Positions 55,641 to 63,226 of a stretch of 64,000 nt of DNA are shown here, in pieces; position 1 is the first letter of the stretch, and every line of letters starts with the position of its first letter. The DNA is from DASSUW01 sp963811895 (GTDB taxonomy: Bacteria; Actinomycetota; Thermoleophilia; Solirubrobacterales; Solirubrobacteraceae). The notes beneath the pieces were generated by a model, which saw only the letters and a list, made by a program, of their open reading frames with translations, did no database searches and was not told where the DNA came from. Location: NCBI GenBank assembly GCA_963811895.1, contig CAWETE010000015.1:62001-126000 (forward strand), given 5' to 3'. The translations under genes and the position numbers were made by a program.

Positions 55641-55868
55641 CTACGCGGCTTCGACGACCGGGACCACGCAGACGCAGTTGGGCAGCTTGGTCGAGCCGGG
55701 GAGGACCATCCGCCCGGCGCCCCGCTCGGCAGCGGCCTGCCGGGCGACGTCCGTGGCTTCCTTCCGGTCGTCGACGTGCTGCACCAGCGGCGTCTCCGAG
55801 CCGTGGGCGTCGATATAGATCACGTCGTACATATCTTCAGTTTCGACACCGATGCGGACATACCGCAT
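55641..55868 (-). CDS. 75-aa hypothetical protein
   Basis: Begins MRYVRIGVETEDMYDVIYID, continues with a charged helix (DDRKEATDVARQAAAERGAG) and ends KLPNCVCVVPVVEAA. The layout suggests a small alpha-beta domain. Not recognised. Base composition is lower in GC near its start, which probably includes its promoter opposite rnpB. Confidence 0.6.
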   Translation of the reverse strand: MRYVRIGVETEDMYDVIYIDAHGSETPLVQHVDDRKEATDVARQAAAERGAGRMVLPGSTKLPNCVCVVPVVEAA

Positions 55869-55909
55869 GGTCTGATCACAATACCTTTACGAGCGATACC
55901 GTTCCAGCC

Positions 55910-56222
55910 GCAGACCGAGCAGCCGCGGGGGTTACGAACCTTCGAGGAAAGTCCGGACACCACAGGGCACGGTGGTCGGTAACGCCGACCCGGGGAAACC
56001 CGCGGGAAAGTGCCACAGAAATCACACCGCCTAAGCCCGGAAACGGGCCGGCAAGGTTGAAATGGTGCGGTAAGAGCGCACCGGCGTCGCGGTGACGCGG
56101 CGGCCAGGCAAACCCCACCCGGTGCAAGGCCAAGCAGGACCGTTTGCAGGTTGCCCGCCGAGGTCCAGGTCGGCCGCTGAGATGGATGGCTGTTCAAGAC
56201 AGAATCCGGCTTACAGGTCTGC
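55910..56222 (+). ncRNA. rnpB: RNase P RNA, bacterial type A
   Basis: Universally conserved elements appear in order: GAGGAAAGTCCGGAC (P4 5' half), CACAGAAATCACACCGCC, GGTGCGGTAAGAGCGCACC, CAAACCCCACCCGGTGCAAGG and GACAGAATCCGGCTTAC (P4 3' half). The ends GCAGACC (55910) and GGTCTGC (56216) pair as P1. Catalytic subunit for tRNA 5' maturation. At about 313 nt it is on the short side for the type. Confidence 0.93.
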
Positions 56223-56230
56223 TACGGGAG

Positions 56231-56255
56231 GAGCCTCCGCAAGGAGGCTCTTCCT
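56231..56255 (+). terminator. rnpB terminator
   Basis: GAGCCTCC-GCAA-GGAGGCTC is a perfect 8-bp stem with a GCAA tetraloop, followed by TTCCT, nine bases after the rnpB P1 helix. Confidence 0.85.
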
Positions 56256-56361
56256 ATAGGCGGGAGGGCTACCCCTTCTCCCCCCGGTATTCGCGCAAAG
56301 TGCGGAAAAGGGTTCCATCGGTCCGCGCGCGGACCCCGCTTGCCCCGGTGCGCGCAGAGTG

Positions 56362-56375
56362 CGAACATGTGTTCG
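56362..56375. promoter_or_regulatory. LexA box at the imuB start
   Basis: CGAACATGTGTTCG, perfect and self-complementary, three bases before the chosen GTG start of imuB. Same sequence as the box at dnaE2. Confidence 0.85.
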
Positions 56376-56378
56376 CAC

Positions 56379-57563
56379 GTGATCGTCTGCGCCCTCATCC
56401 CGCGGTTCGAGCTCGCCGTCGCCGCCGGCGGCCGTGAGCATCTGGCCGCGGGGCCGGTCGCGCTGGCTCCCGAGCCGGGGCGCGAGCAGTTCATCGGCGA
56501 GGTGTCCGCGGCCGCCGAGGCCCATGGCGTACGCGCCGGCCTGCGGCTGGGGGAGGCGCTCGCGCGCTGTCCCACCCTGCGGCTCGTCGCACCCGACCCC
56601 GCCGCCGTGGCCGACGAGTGGGAGCGCCTGCTGGCCGCGCTCGAGAACGTCGGCGCGGCGGTCGAGCCCGGCCGGCCCGGCCTCGCCTGGTTCGACTCCC
56701 GAGGCCTGCGCAACCTGCACGGCGGCTCCGTCGAGGGGGTGATCGCGGCGGCGCGGCGCGCGCTCGGCACCCCGGCGCGCCTGGGAGCGGCGCCGTCGCG
56801 CTTCGCCGCCCTCGCGGCCGCCAGCCACGCCCGCATCCGCCGCGCCGAGATCGCACCCGACAAGCGGCTGGCCGCCTACCTCGCCCCGCTGCCGGTCGAC
56901 CTGCTGTCCAACCGGCCCGAGACCGCCGCGCTCCCCATCACCCTCGAGCGCTTCGGCATCCACACGCTCGGCGAGCTCGCGGCCCTGCCGAAGGCCGCCC
57001 TGGCCGACCGCTTCGGTCCTGCCGGTCCGCTGGCCAGGGACCTCGCAAGAGGCAAGGACTCCCCGCTGAAGCCCCGTCGCCCCGCCGAGAGCCTGGAGGA
57101 GCGGCTCGAGCTGCCGGAGTCGGCCTCCGGCCAGCAGCTCGAGCGCGCGCTCGGCCTGCTGATCGACCGGCTGCTGGCCCGCCGCGAGCGCCGCGGCCGC
57201 TCGATGCGCGCCGCCACCCTCGGCGCCAAGCTGGTCGAGGGCGGGAGCTGGCGCACGCGCGTGACCTTCCGCGAGGCGCTGGCCGACCCGCGGCGGATGC
57301 GGCTCGTGCTCGCGCCGCGGCTGGCCGAGCTGCCCGCCCCCGCCGACGCCCTCCGGCTCAGAGCCGAGGACCTCGGCCCCCCGCAGGCCGACCAGCGCTC
57401 GCTGCTGCAAGAGCCCTCCGTGCAGCGCGCCGCCCGCCTGCGCGAGGCCGTCCGCCAGGCGCGCGCCGCCGCGGGGCCCGACGCGGCGCTGCGCATCCTG
57501 GCGGTCGATCCCGATTCGCGAGTGCCCGAGCGCCGCCTGGCGCTGACGCCGTGGGATCCCTGA
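56379..57563 (+). CDS. imuB: ImuB-type Y-family polymerase-like protein (394 aa)
   Basis: Reads VIVCALIPRFELAVAAGG at the N-terminus: the position of the catalytic DxD/DxE of true Y-family polymerases is IPRFEL, as in inactive ImuB. Other Y-family landmarks remain: LRLGEALARCPTLRLVAPD, GLAWFDSRGLRNLHGG and helix-hairpin-helix region FGIHTLGELAALPKAALADR. ImuB bridges DnaE2 and the beta clamp in SOS mutagenesis. GTG at 56379 is preferred over GTG 56340 or ATG 56367 because the latter fall upstream of or inside the LexA box. dnaE2 is 5.7 kb downstream; no imuA is seen. Confidence 0.85.
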   Translation: MIVCALIPRFELAVAAGGREHLAAGPVALAPEPGREQFIGEVSAAAEAHGVRAGLRLGEALARCPTLRLVAPDPAAVADEWERLLAALENVGAAVEPGRPGLAWFDSRGLRNLHGGSVEGVIAAARRALGTPARLGAAPSRFAALAAASHARIRRAEIAPDKRLAAYLAPLPVDLLSNRPETAALPITLERFGIHTLGELAALPKAALADRFGPAGPLARDLARGKDSPLKPRRPAESLEERLELPESASGQQLERALGLLIDRLLARRERRGRSMRAATLGAKLVEGGSWRTRVTFREALADPRRMRLVLAPRLAELPAPADALRLRAEDLGPPQADQRSLLQEPSVQRAARLREAVRQARAAAGPDAALRILAVDPDSRVPERRLALTPWDP

Positions 57564-57576
57564 ACCTGGATTCAGG

Positions 57577-57816
57577 TTGAGGCCGCATCGCCTGGCCGAG
57601 CCGCGGCCGGCCACCGTCGTGGCCGGCCCGGACGGACATCCGCAGCAGATCGACGGCCACGCCATCGAGGCGATCCGCGAGTCGTGGCTGATCGAGGACC
57701 GCTGGTGGACCGACGTGCCGCTGCGCCGCCGCTACTGGGAGGTCGTCACCGCCGACGGGCGCAACCTGATCGCCTATCGCGATCTCGTGCGCGGGCGCTG
57801 GTACACGCAGCGCTAA
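57577..57816 (+). CDS. DUF6504-like small protein after imuB (79 aa)
   Basis: Contains IEAIRESWLIEDRWWTDVPL and RYWEVVTADGRNLIAYRDLV followed by RGRWYTQR, a pattern of the small family usually encoded directly behind imuB or dnaE2 in actinobacteria. TTG start at 57577 is tentative; GTG at 57619 is an alternative. A short hairpin AACCTG-GATT-CAGGTT covers the TTG start. Probably co-transcribed with imuB and SOS-induced; mechanism unknown. Confidence 0.75.
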   Translation: MRPHRLAEPRPATVVAGPDGHPQQIDGHAIEAIRESWLIEDRWWTDVPLRRRYWEVVTADGRNLIAYRDLVRGRWYTQR

Positions 57817-57846
57817 AGGGGAGATCCACCAATAGGCTGCCGCGCC

Positions 57847-59196
57847 GTGCCCGTCGACCGCTCCCGCCTGACCGCGCTGCTCGCAAAAGAGCGCGAGGAC
57901 TTCGCTCAGCGCAACCCGCGCTCGGCCGCGGCCTACCAGGCGGCTCGGCCGCACCTGCTCGGCGGCGTGCCCATGACCTGGATGAACCTCGCCGCCGGCG
58001 GCTTCCCGCTCTATCTCGACCACGCCAACGGAGCCCGGGTCACCGACCTCGACGGCCACGAGTACGTCGACTTCGCGCTCGGCGACACCGGCGCCATGGC
58101 CGGCCACTCGCCGCCCGCCACCGTCGAGGCGATCGCCCGCCAGAGCGGCCGCGGCATCACGGCGATGATGCCGACCGAGGACGCCGCCTGGGTGGGGGAG
58201 GAGCTCGCGCGCCGCTTCGGCCCGCCGCAGTGGTCGTTCACGCTCACCGCCACCGACGCCAACCGCTGGGCGATCCGGCTCGCCCGCCAGGTCACGAACC
58301 GCTCCAAGATCCTCGTCTTCGCCTGGTGCTACCACGGCAGCGTCGACGAGGCGTTCGCGCTCCCCGGCGAGAACGGCGCCGTGGCGCGGCCGGGCAACGT
58401 CGGCCCGCCGGTGCCGCTGGCCGAGACCACCCGCGTGGCCGAGTTCAACGATCCAGAGCAGCTCGAGGCAGAGCTCGCCCACGGCGACGTCGCCGCCGTG
58501 CTGATGGAGCCGGCGCTCACCAACATCGGCATCGTGCTGCCGGAGCCGGGCTACCTCGAGACGGTGCGCAGGCTCACGCGCGAGCACGGCACGCTGCTCA
58601 TCAACGACGAGACCCACACCTTCAGCGCCGGCCCGGGCGGCGCCACGCGCGCCTGGGACCTGGACCCGGACATCGTCACGATCGGCAAGGCGATCGCCGG
58701 CGGCCTGCCCTCCGGCGCGTTCGGGATCTCGACCGAGCTGGCCGAGCGGATCGCCGCCGAGCGCGACGCCGACCTGGTCGACACCGGCGGCGTCGGCGGC
58801 ACCCTGGCCGGCAACGCGCTCAGCCTGGCGGCCACCCGGGCCACGCTCGAGCACGTCCTCACCGACGACGCGTTCGCCGCCATGACCGACCTCGCCACCC
58901 GCTTCGCGGCCGGTGTCCAGGAGGCGATCGACGCGCACGACCTCGCGTGGTCGGTGGCTCAGATCGGCGCCCGCGTCGAGTACCGCTTCGCCTCACCGCC
59001 GCCGCGCACGGGCAGCGAGGCGGCGGCCGCCGACGACCGCGAGCTCGAGGACTTCATGCACGTCCATCTGGCCAATCGCGGCGTGATGATCACCCCGTTC
59101 CACCTGATGGCATTGATGTGCCCGGCGACCACCGAGGAGGACGTCGACCGGCACACGGAAGTCTTCGGCGACGCTCTCGACCGGCTTTCGTCCTAA
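57847..59196 (+). CDS. Class-III aminotransferase, glutamate-1-semialdehyde aminomutase-like (449 aa)
   Basis: PLP enzyme with Lys281 (IVTIGKAIAGGLPSG), LINDETHTF (cofactor Asp replaced in context by the usual D-E pair), and FAWCYHGSVDEAF. GTG start at 57847. Hem-type GSA aminomutases are close relatives, but the position beside envelope-type genes argues for an amino-sugar or polyol aminotransferase. No heme genes are nearby. Confidence 0.8.
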   Translation: MPVDRSRLTALLAKEREDFAQRNPRSAAAYQAARPHLLGGVPMTWMNLAAGGFPLYLDHANGARVTDLDGHEYVDFALGDTGAMAGHSPPATVEAIARQSGRGITAMMPTEDAAWVGEELARRFGPPQWSFTLTATDANRWAIRLARQVTNRSKILVFAWCYHGSVDEAFALPGENGAVARPGNVGPPVPLAETTRVAEFNDPEQLEAELAHGDVAAVLMEPALTNIGIVLPEPGYLETVRRLTREHGTLLINDETHTFSAGPGGATRAWDLDPDIVTIGKAIAGGLPSGAFGISTELAERIAAERDADLVDTGGVGGTLAGNALSLAATRATLEHVLTDDAFAAMTDLATRFAAGVQEAIDAHDLAWSVAQIGARVEYRFASPPPRTGSEAAAADDRELEDFMHVHLANRGVMITPFHLMALMCPATTEEDVDRHTEVFGDALDRLSS

Positions 59197-59208
59197 GATG
59201 TTGCCCAG

Positions 59209-59382
59209 GTGTTACCGATTGCCTATCTAGATGCCGGCACGGGGAGCATGCTGCTGCAGCTGCTGGTGGGCGGCCTTGCCGCCATCAGCGTCGCCGCCAA
59301 GTTCTACTGGCGGCGCGTGCTGAGGTTCCTGCGCATCCGCAAGGACGAGCCGGATGCCGCCGAGTCGCACACCCGCGGCTGA
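59209..59382 (+). CDS. 57-aa single-TM protein
   Basis: GTG start 12 bases after the aminotransferase stop; the protein begins LPIAYLDAGTGSMLLQLLVG, continues GLAAISVAAKFYWRRVLRFL and ends in a charged tail. The DAGTGS-plus-helix pattern recurs in small proteins encoded next to methyltransferase/sulfatase pairs in related bacteria, to my recollection. It overlaps the methyltransferase gene by 29 bp, which argues for translation coupling. Predicted inner-membrane, C-terminus inside. Confidence 0.7.
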   Translation: MLPIAYLDAGTGSMLLQLLVGGLAAISVAAKFYWRRVLRFLRIRKDEPDAAESHTRG

Positions 59383-60754
59383 GAGCAGCGCCGAGCTCGG
59401 TTCCTTCCGGGACCCCGACAGCCGCGTCTTTCTCGACGACGACGTCGTCTACCGCGTCCTCAGCCACGACGGCTGGCAGGACTGGCTCGCGCTGGCCGCG
59501 ACGCCGCTCGTCACCGACGACCGGCTGATCCCGACCGAGCCCGTCGAGCTCGACGACCTGCCCGAGCTCACCGCCGGGCCCGCGGCCGGGGCGCTCAAGC
59601 ACGAGAAGGTCCCCTTCGTCTCCTACCCCTACGAGTGGCCGTTCTCGATGCTCAAGGACGCGGCGCTGCTCCAGCTCGAGCTCGGCCGCAGCGCCCTCCA
59701 GCACGACCTCACGCTCAAGGACGCCTCGGCCTACAACGTGCAGTTCAAGGGCGCGAAGCCCGTCTTCGTCGACGTCGGCTCGTTCGAGCGGCTCAACGAG
59801 GGCGAGCCGTGGGCCGGCTACCGCCAGTTCTGCATGCTCTTCCTCTATCCGCTGATGCTGCAGGCCTACAGGGGCATGCCGTACCACGCCCTGCTGAGAG
59901 GCCAGCTCGACGGGATCAAGCCGGGCGAGGCGCGGGCGCTGCTCTCCGCCCGCCGGCGCGGCGTGCTCACCCACGTCGTGCTGCACGCCCGGCTCGAGGC
60001 CCGCTACGCCGACGCCGGCGGCCGCGAGGTCAAGCGCGACCTCAAGCGCGCGGGCTTCGGCAAGGCGCTGCTCGACGCCAATCTGCGCAAGCTCGAGAAG
60101 CTCGTCCGCCGGCTCGAGTTCAAGCCCGGCCGCACGGCCTGGACCGGGTACGGCAGCACGAACACGTACAGCGACGAGGAGGCCGCCCGCAAGGCCGAGT
60201 TCGTCCGCGCAGCCGCGGCGCGCCACACCGGCGGCCTCGTCTGGGACCTCGGCTGCAACGACGGGACCTACTCGCGCGTGGCCGCCGAGCACGCCGCCGG
60301 CGTGGTGGCCATAGACGCCGACCACGCCACCGTCGACGGGCTCTACCGGGCGCTCAGAGACGAAGAGCGCACGGACATCCTGCCGCTCGTGATGAGCCTC
60401 ACCGACCCGTCGCCCGACGTCGGCTGGCGCGGCCTCGAGCGGGCGCGGCTCGAGCGCCGCGGCACGCCCGACCTCGCGCTCGCCCTGGCGCTCATCCACC
60501 ACGTCGTCATCACCGGCAACGTGCCCGTGCGCGAGTTCGTCGCCTGGCTGCGCTCGCTCGACTGCGCGCTGGTGATCGAGTTCCCCGAGCGTGAGGACCC
60601 GATGGTGCAGAAGCTGCTCTCCGGGAAGACCGAGAAGGCCAACCCGGACTACGAGCGCGAGACGTTCGAGCGCGCCCTCGGCGAGCGATTCGAGGTCGAG
60701 CGCACGGAGCGGCTCGCCTCCCGGACGCTCTACGAGGCCCGCCCACGCGCATAA
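59354..60754 (+). CDS. SAM-dependent methyltransferase (466 aa)
   Basis: The N-terminal half (1-270) is a NoeA-like accessory region with KDASAYNVQFKGAKPVFVDV and FCMLFLYPLMLQAYRGMPYH; the C-terminal half has the class-I methyltransferase core: VWDLGCNDGTYSRVAAEHA (motif I), VVAIDADHATVDGLY and LALALALIHHVVI. It probably methylates a sugar or lipid-linked glycan. The TAA stop overlaps the start of the sulfatase-like gene (ATAA at 60751-60754). Confidence 0.8.
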   Translation: MPPSRTPAAESSAELGSFRDPDSRVFLDDDVVYRVLSHDGWQDWLALAATPLVTDDRLIPTEPVELDDLPELTAGPAAGALKHEKVPFVSYPYEWPFSMLKDAALLQLELGRSALQHDLTLKDASAYNVQFKGAKPVFVDVGSFERLNEGEPWAGYRQFCMLFLYPLMLQAYRGMPYHALLRGQLDGIKPGEARALLSARRRGVLTHVVLHARLEARYADAGGREVKRDLKRAGFGKALLDANLRKLEKLVRRLEFKPGRTAWTGYGSTNTYSDEEAARKAEFVRAAAARHTGGLVWDLGCNDGTYSRVAAEHAAGVVAIDADHATVDGLYRALRDEERTDILPLVMSLTDPSPDVGWRGLERARLERRGTPDLALALALIHHVVITGNVPVREFVAWLRSLDCALVIEFPEREDPMVQKLLSGKTEKANPDYERETFERALGERFEVERTERLASRTLYEARPRA

Positions 60755-62772
60755 AGGCCCTGCATCTCACCGCCCTCTGGGCGTTCGCCTTCGCACAGCC
60801 GCTGTTCAACCTGCTCGGCGACCAGGCGCAGTTCTTCGTCGCGCGCGGGAGCACGACGGCCGACATCGTGCTGTTCGCGCTGGTTGTCACGCTGGTCGGC
60901 CCGGCGGTGCTGACGCTCCTCGTCTGGCTGGCCGGGAAGATCCGGCCGGCGATCGGCGACGCGCTCCAGCTCGTGTTCGTCGGCCTGCTCGCGGCGGCGA
61001 TCCTGCTGCCGCCGATCGGCGACCTGCTCGGCGGCTCGGCGATCTCCGTGCCCGTCGCGCTGCTGGCGGGCGCCGGCCTCGCGACGCTCTACGCCCGCGC
61101 CGCGCCCGTCCGCTCCTTCGTCACGGTCATCTCGCCGGCGCCGCTGCTCTTCCTCGTCCTCTTCCTGTTCATCTCGCCGGTCTCCGAGCTCGTGCTGCCG
61201 GAGGGCGGGGCGGAGGCGGTGGCGGGCGAGGCGCGCTCCAGCACGCCGGTGGTGATGGTCGTCTTCGACGAGCTCCCGGCCACGACGCTGATGGGCGCCG
61301 ACGATCGGATCGACGCGCGCCGCTATCCGGCGTTCGCCTCGCTGGCCGGCGACGCCACCTGGTACCGCACGGCGACCACCGTATCCGGCCGCACGACCGA
61401 GGCGGTGCCCGCCATGCTCACCGGCCGCAAGCCGCGAGAGGGCGACCTGCCGATCGCCGCCGATCACCCGCAGAGCCTCTTCACCCTGCTCTCGCGCAGC
61501 CACCGGCTCTCGGTCGTCGAGCCGATCACCGACGTCTGCCCGACCGACCTGTGCTCCGAGGACCGGCCGGATATGGCGAACCGCCTGACCTCGCTCGCCA
61601 AGGACCTGCGCGTCGTCTCGCTCCATCTGCTGCTGCCCGACGACCTCACCGACGAGCTGCCGCCGATCGACCGCGACTGGCAGGGCTTCGAGAACGAGGC
61701 GATCGGACCGAGGGCCACGCGCGAGCAGCGGAGGGCCTTCATCGAGGAGATCTTCGAGCGCATCGACGCCGACGATCCGCCGGCGCGGTTCAAGACGATC
61801 GAGGACGCTGTCGGGGAGCCGGGCGCCCGCCCGCAGCTGCTGTTCCTGCACACGAGCATCCCGCACATCCCGTGGCACTTCACGCCGGACGGCAAGCGCT
61901 ACGAGACCGGCATGGCGCTGCCCGGCGTGATCGACGGCATCTGGGTCGCGCCGCAGTGGCTCGCCGACCAGGGTTTCCAGCGCCACCTGCTCCAGACCGA
62001 GTACGCCGACAAGCTGCTCGGCGACCTCCTGCGCCGGCTGCGCGACACCGGCCTCTATGACAAGGCGCTGATGGTGGTCGTGGCCGACCACGGCGTGAGC
62101 TTCCGGGCCGGCGACCGGCGGCGGCGGCCGACGCCCACCAACATCCAGGATGTTGGCAGCGTGCCGCTGTTCATCAAGCTGCCAGGCCAGCGCGAGGGCG
62201 GGATCGAGGACACCGCGGTGCGGACGATCGACGTCCTGCCGACGATCGCCGAGGAGCTCGGCCTCGAGCTGCGCGAGCCGGTCGACGGCGTCCCTGTGGG
62301 CGAGCGAGACGCGGATCCCGACAACGAGATCGACGTCCCCGACAGCTGGGAGCTCGGGACCACGACCGACTTCGGGACGATCCTGCGCCAGCGGGCGCAG
62401 CGGCTGCGCTACGAGCGCTCGCTGCTCGAGGCCGCCGGCAACGAGGCGTTCAGGATGGGCCCGCGGCCTGACCTGGTCGGCCGCCGCGTGCGAGCGACGG
62501 AGGCCGCCGACGGCCGGGTCGAGCTCACGGACCCGGGCCAGTACGAGGACGTCGACACGGATTCGCCGTTGCTGCCGATCTGGGTGGGCGGCACGGTGAC
62601 CGTGCTGCCCGGCGGCAGCGACGTGGCGATCGTCGTCAACGGCCGCGTGGAGGCAACCACGAAGGTCGACCGTAGCCGCTTCGGTGCGCTCGTGCCGCCA
62701 AGCGCGCTCCGCGACGGCGCGAACCGCGTCGAGGTCTTCGAGATCGACGGCGAGACATTTAGGAAGCTCTAG
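60751..62772 (+). CDS. Membrane-bound sulfatase-like hydrolase/transferase (673 aa, ATA start proposed)
   Basis: The N-terminal helices (LHLTALWAFAFAQPLFNLLG, IVLFALVVTLVGPAVLTLLV and others to about residue 150) precede an alkaline-phosphatase-superfamily domain: VVMVVFDELPATTL (metal Asp), SGRTTEAVPAMLTG (nucleophile Thr) and MVVVADHGVSFRAGD (metal Asp/His). Relatives begin MKALHL, so homology places the start at ATA-AAG-GCC at 60751, overlapping the previous TAA; the first GTG in frame (60868) would remove the first helix. Possible role: transfer of phospho- or sulfo-groups to envelope glycans, as in LTA synthase relatives. Confidence 0.75.
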   Translation: MKALHLTALWAFAFAQPLFNLLGDQAQFFVARGSTTADIVLFALVVTLVGPAVLTLLVWLAGKIRPAIGDALQLVFVGLLAAAILLPPIGDLLGGSAISVPVALLAGAGLATLYARAAPVRSFVTVISPAPLLFLVLFLFISPVSELVLPEGGAEAVAGEARSSTPVVMVVFDELPATTLMGADDRIDARRYPAFASLAGDATWYRTATTVSGRTTEAVPAMLTGRKPREGDLPIAADHPQSLFTLLSRSHRLSVVEPITDVCPTDLCSEDRPDMANRLTSLAKDLRVVSLHLLLPDDLTDELPPIDRDWQGFENEAIGPRATREQRRAFIEEIFERIDADDPPARFKTIEDAVGEPGARPQLLFLHTSIPHIPWHFTPDGKRYETGMALPGVIDGIWVAPQWLADQGFQRHLLQTEYADKLLGDLLRRLRDTGLYDKALMVVVADHGVSFRAGDRRRRPTPTNIQDVGSVPLFIKLPGQREGGIEDTAVRTIDVLPTIAEELGLELREPVDGVPVGERDADPDNEIDVPDSWELGTTTDFGTILRQRAQRLRYERSLLEAAGNEAFRMGPRPDLVGRRVRATEAADGRVELTDPGQYEDVDTDSPLLPIWVGGTVTVLPGGSDVAIVVNGRVEATTKVDRSRFGALVPPSALRDGANRVEVFEIDGETFRKL

Positions 62773-62817
62773 GGTTCCTCCCAGGCTCCCTTGAGGGTTG
62801 GGCCGGATGATGTGGCC

Positions 62818-63138
62818 ATGACTCGCCTGCGCCCAGTGGTCGTCCCCGTCACAGCCCTCGTGCTGGCGACGGCGGCGCCCAGCGCTGTCGCGCAACAGCG
62901 CAGGCCGGTCGAGAAATGGGTCGATACCCCCTCGACCCAGGCACTGGCCGCCCAGCTCGCGGATCTACCGCCGCGGGCCGCGCTCGTCCAGCCGGCGACG
63001 TCCCTGCCCCTCGCCGTGCTGACCCCCTCGGGCGAGGCGGCCGTTCCGGACGTCCGGCACGCGCCGGCGGCATCCCCCGCCGTCGCCGGCGCGGCCGGCC
63101 GTCCACTCCTCGCCACCGCGCGCGGGCCACCACGCTGA
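62818..63138 (+). CDS. Small secreted hypothetical protein (106 aa)
   Basis: The signal peptide TRLRPVVVPVTALVLATAAP is cleaved near AVAQQ; the mature part is Pro/Ala-rich (WVDTPSTQALAAQLADLPPR). Start ATG at 62818. No family recognised; codon use is consistent with a real gene. Confidence 0.5.
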   Translation: MTRLRPVVVPVTALVLATAAPSAVAQQRRPVEKWVDTPSTQALAAQLADLPPRAALVQPATSLPLAVLTPSGEAAVPDVRHAPAASPAVAGAAGRPLLATARGPPR

Positions 63139-63212
63139 CCGGCCCTGCGCGGCGGGAGGGCTGCACGGCCTCCCGCCGCGGTCGCCGGATCTGATGACAT
63201 CTGTGCTGTATG

Positions 63213-63226
63213 CGAACATGTGTTCG
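63213..63226. promoter_or_regulatory. LexA box at the dnaE2 start
   Basis: CGAACATGTGTTCG, identical to the imuB box. Its last base is the first base of the proposed GTG start codon of dnaE2. Confidence 0.85.
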
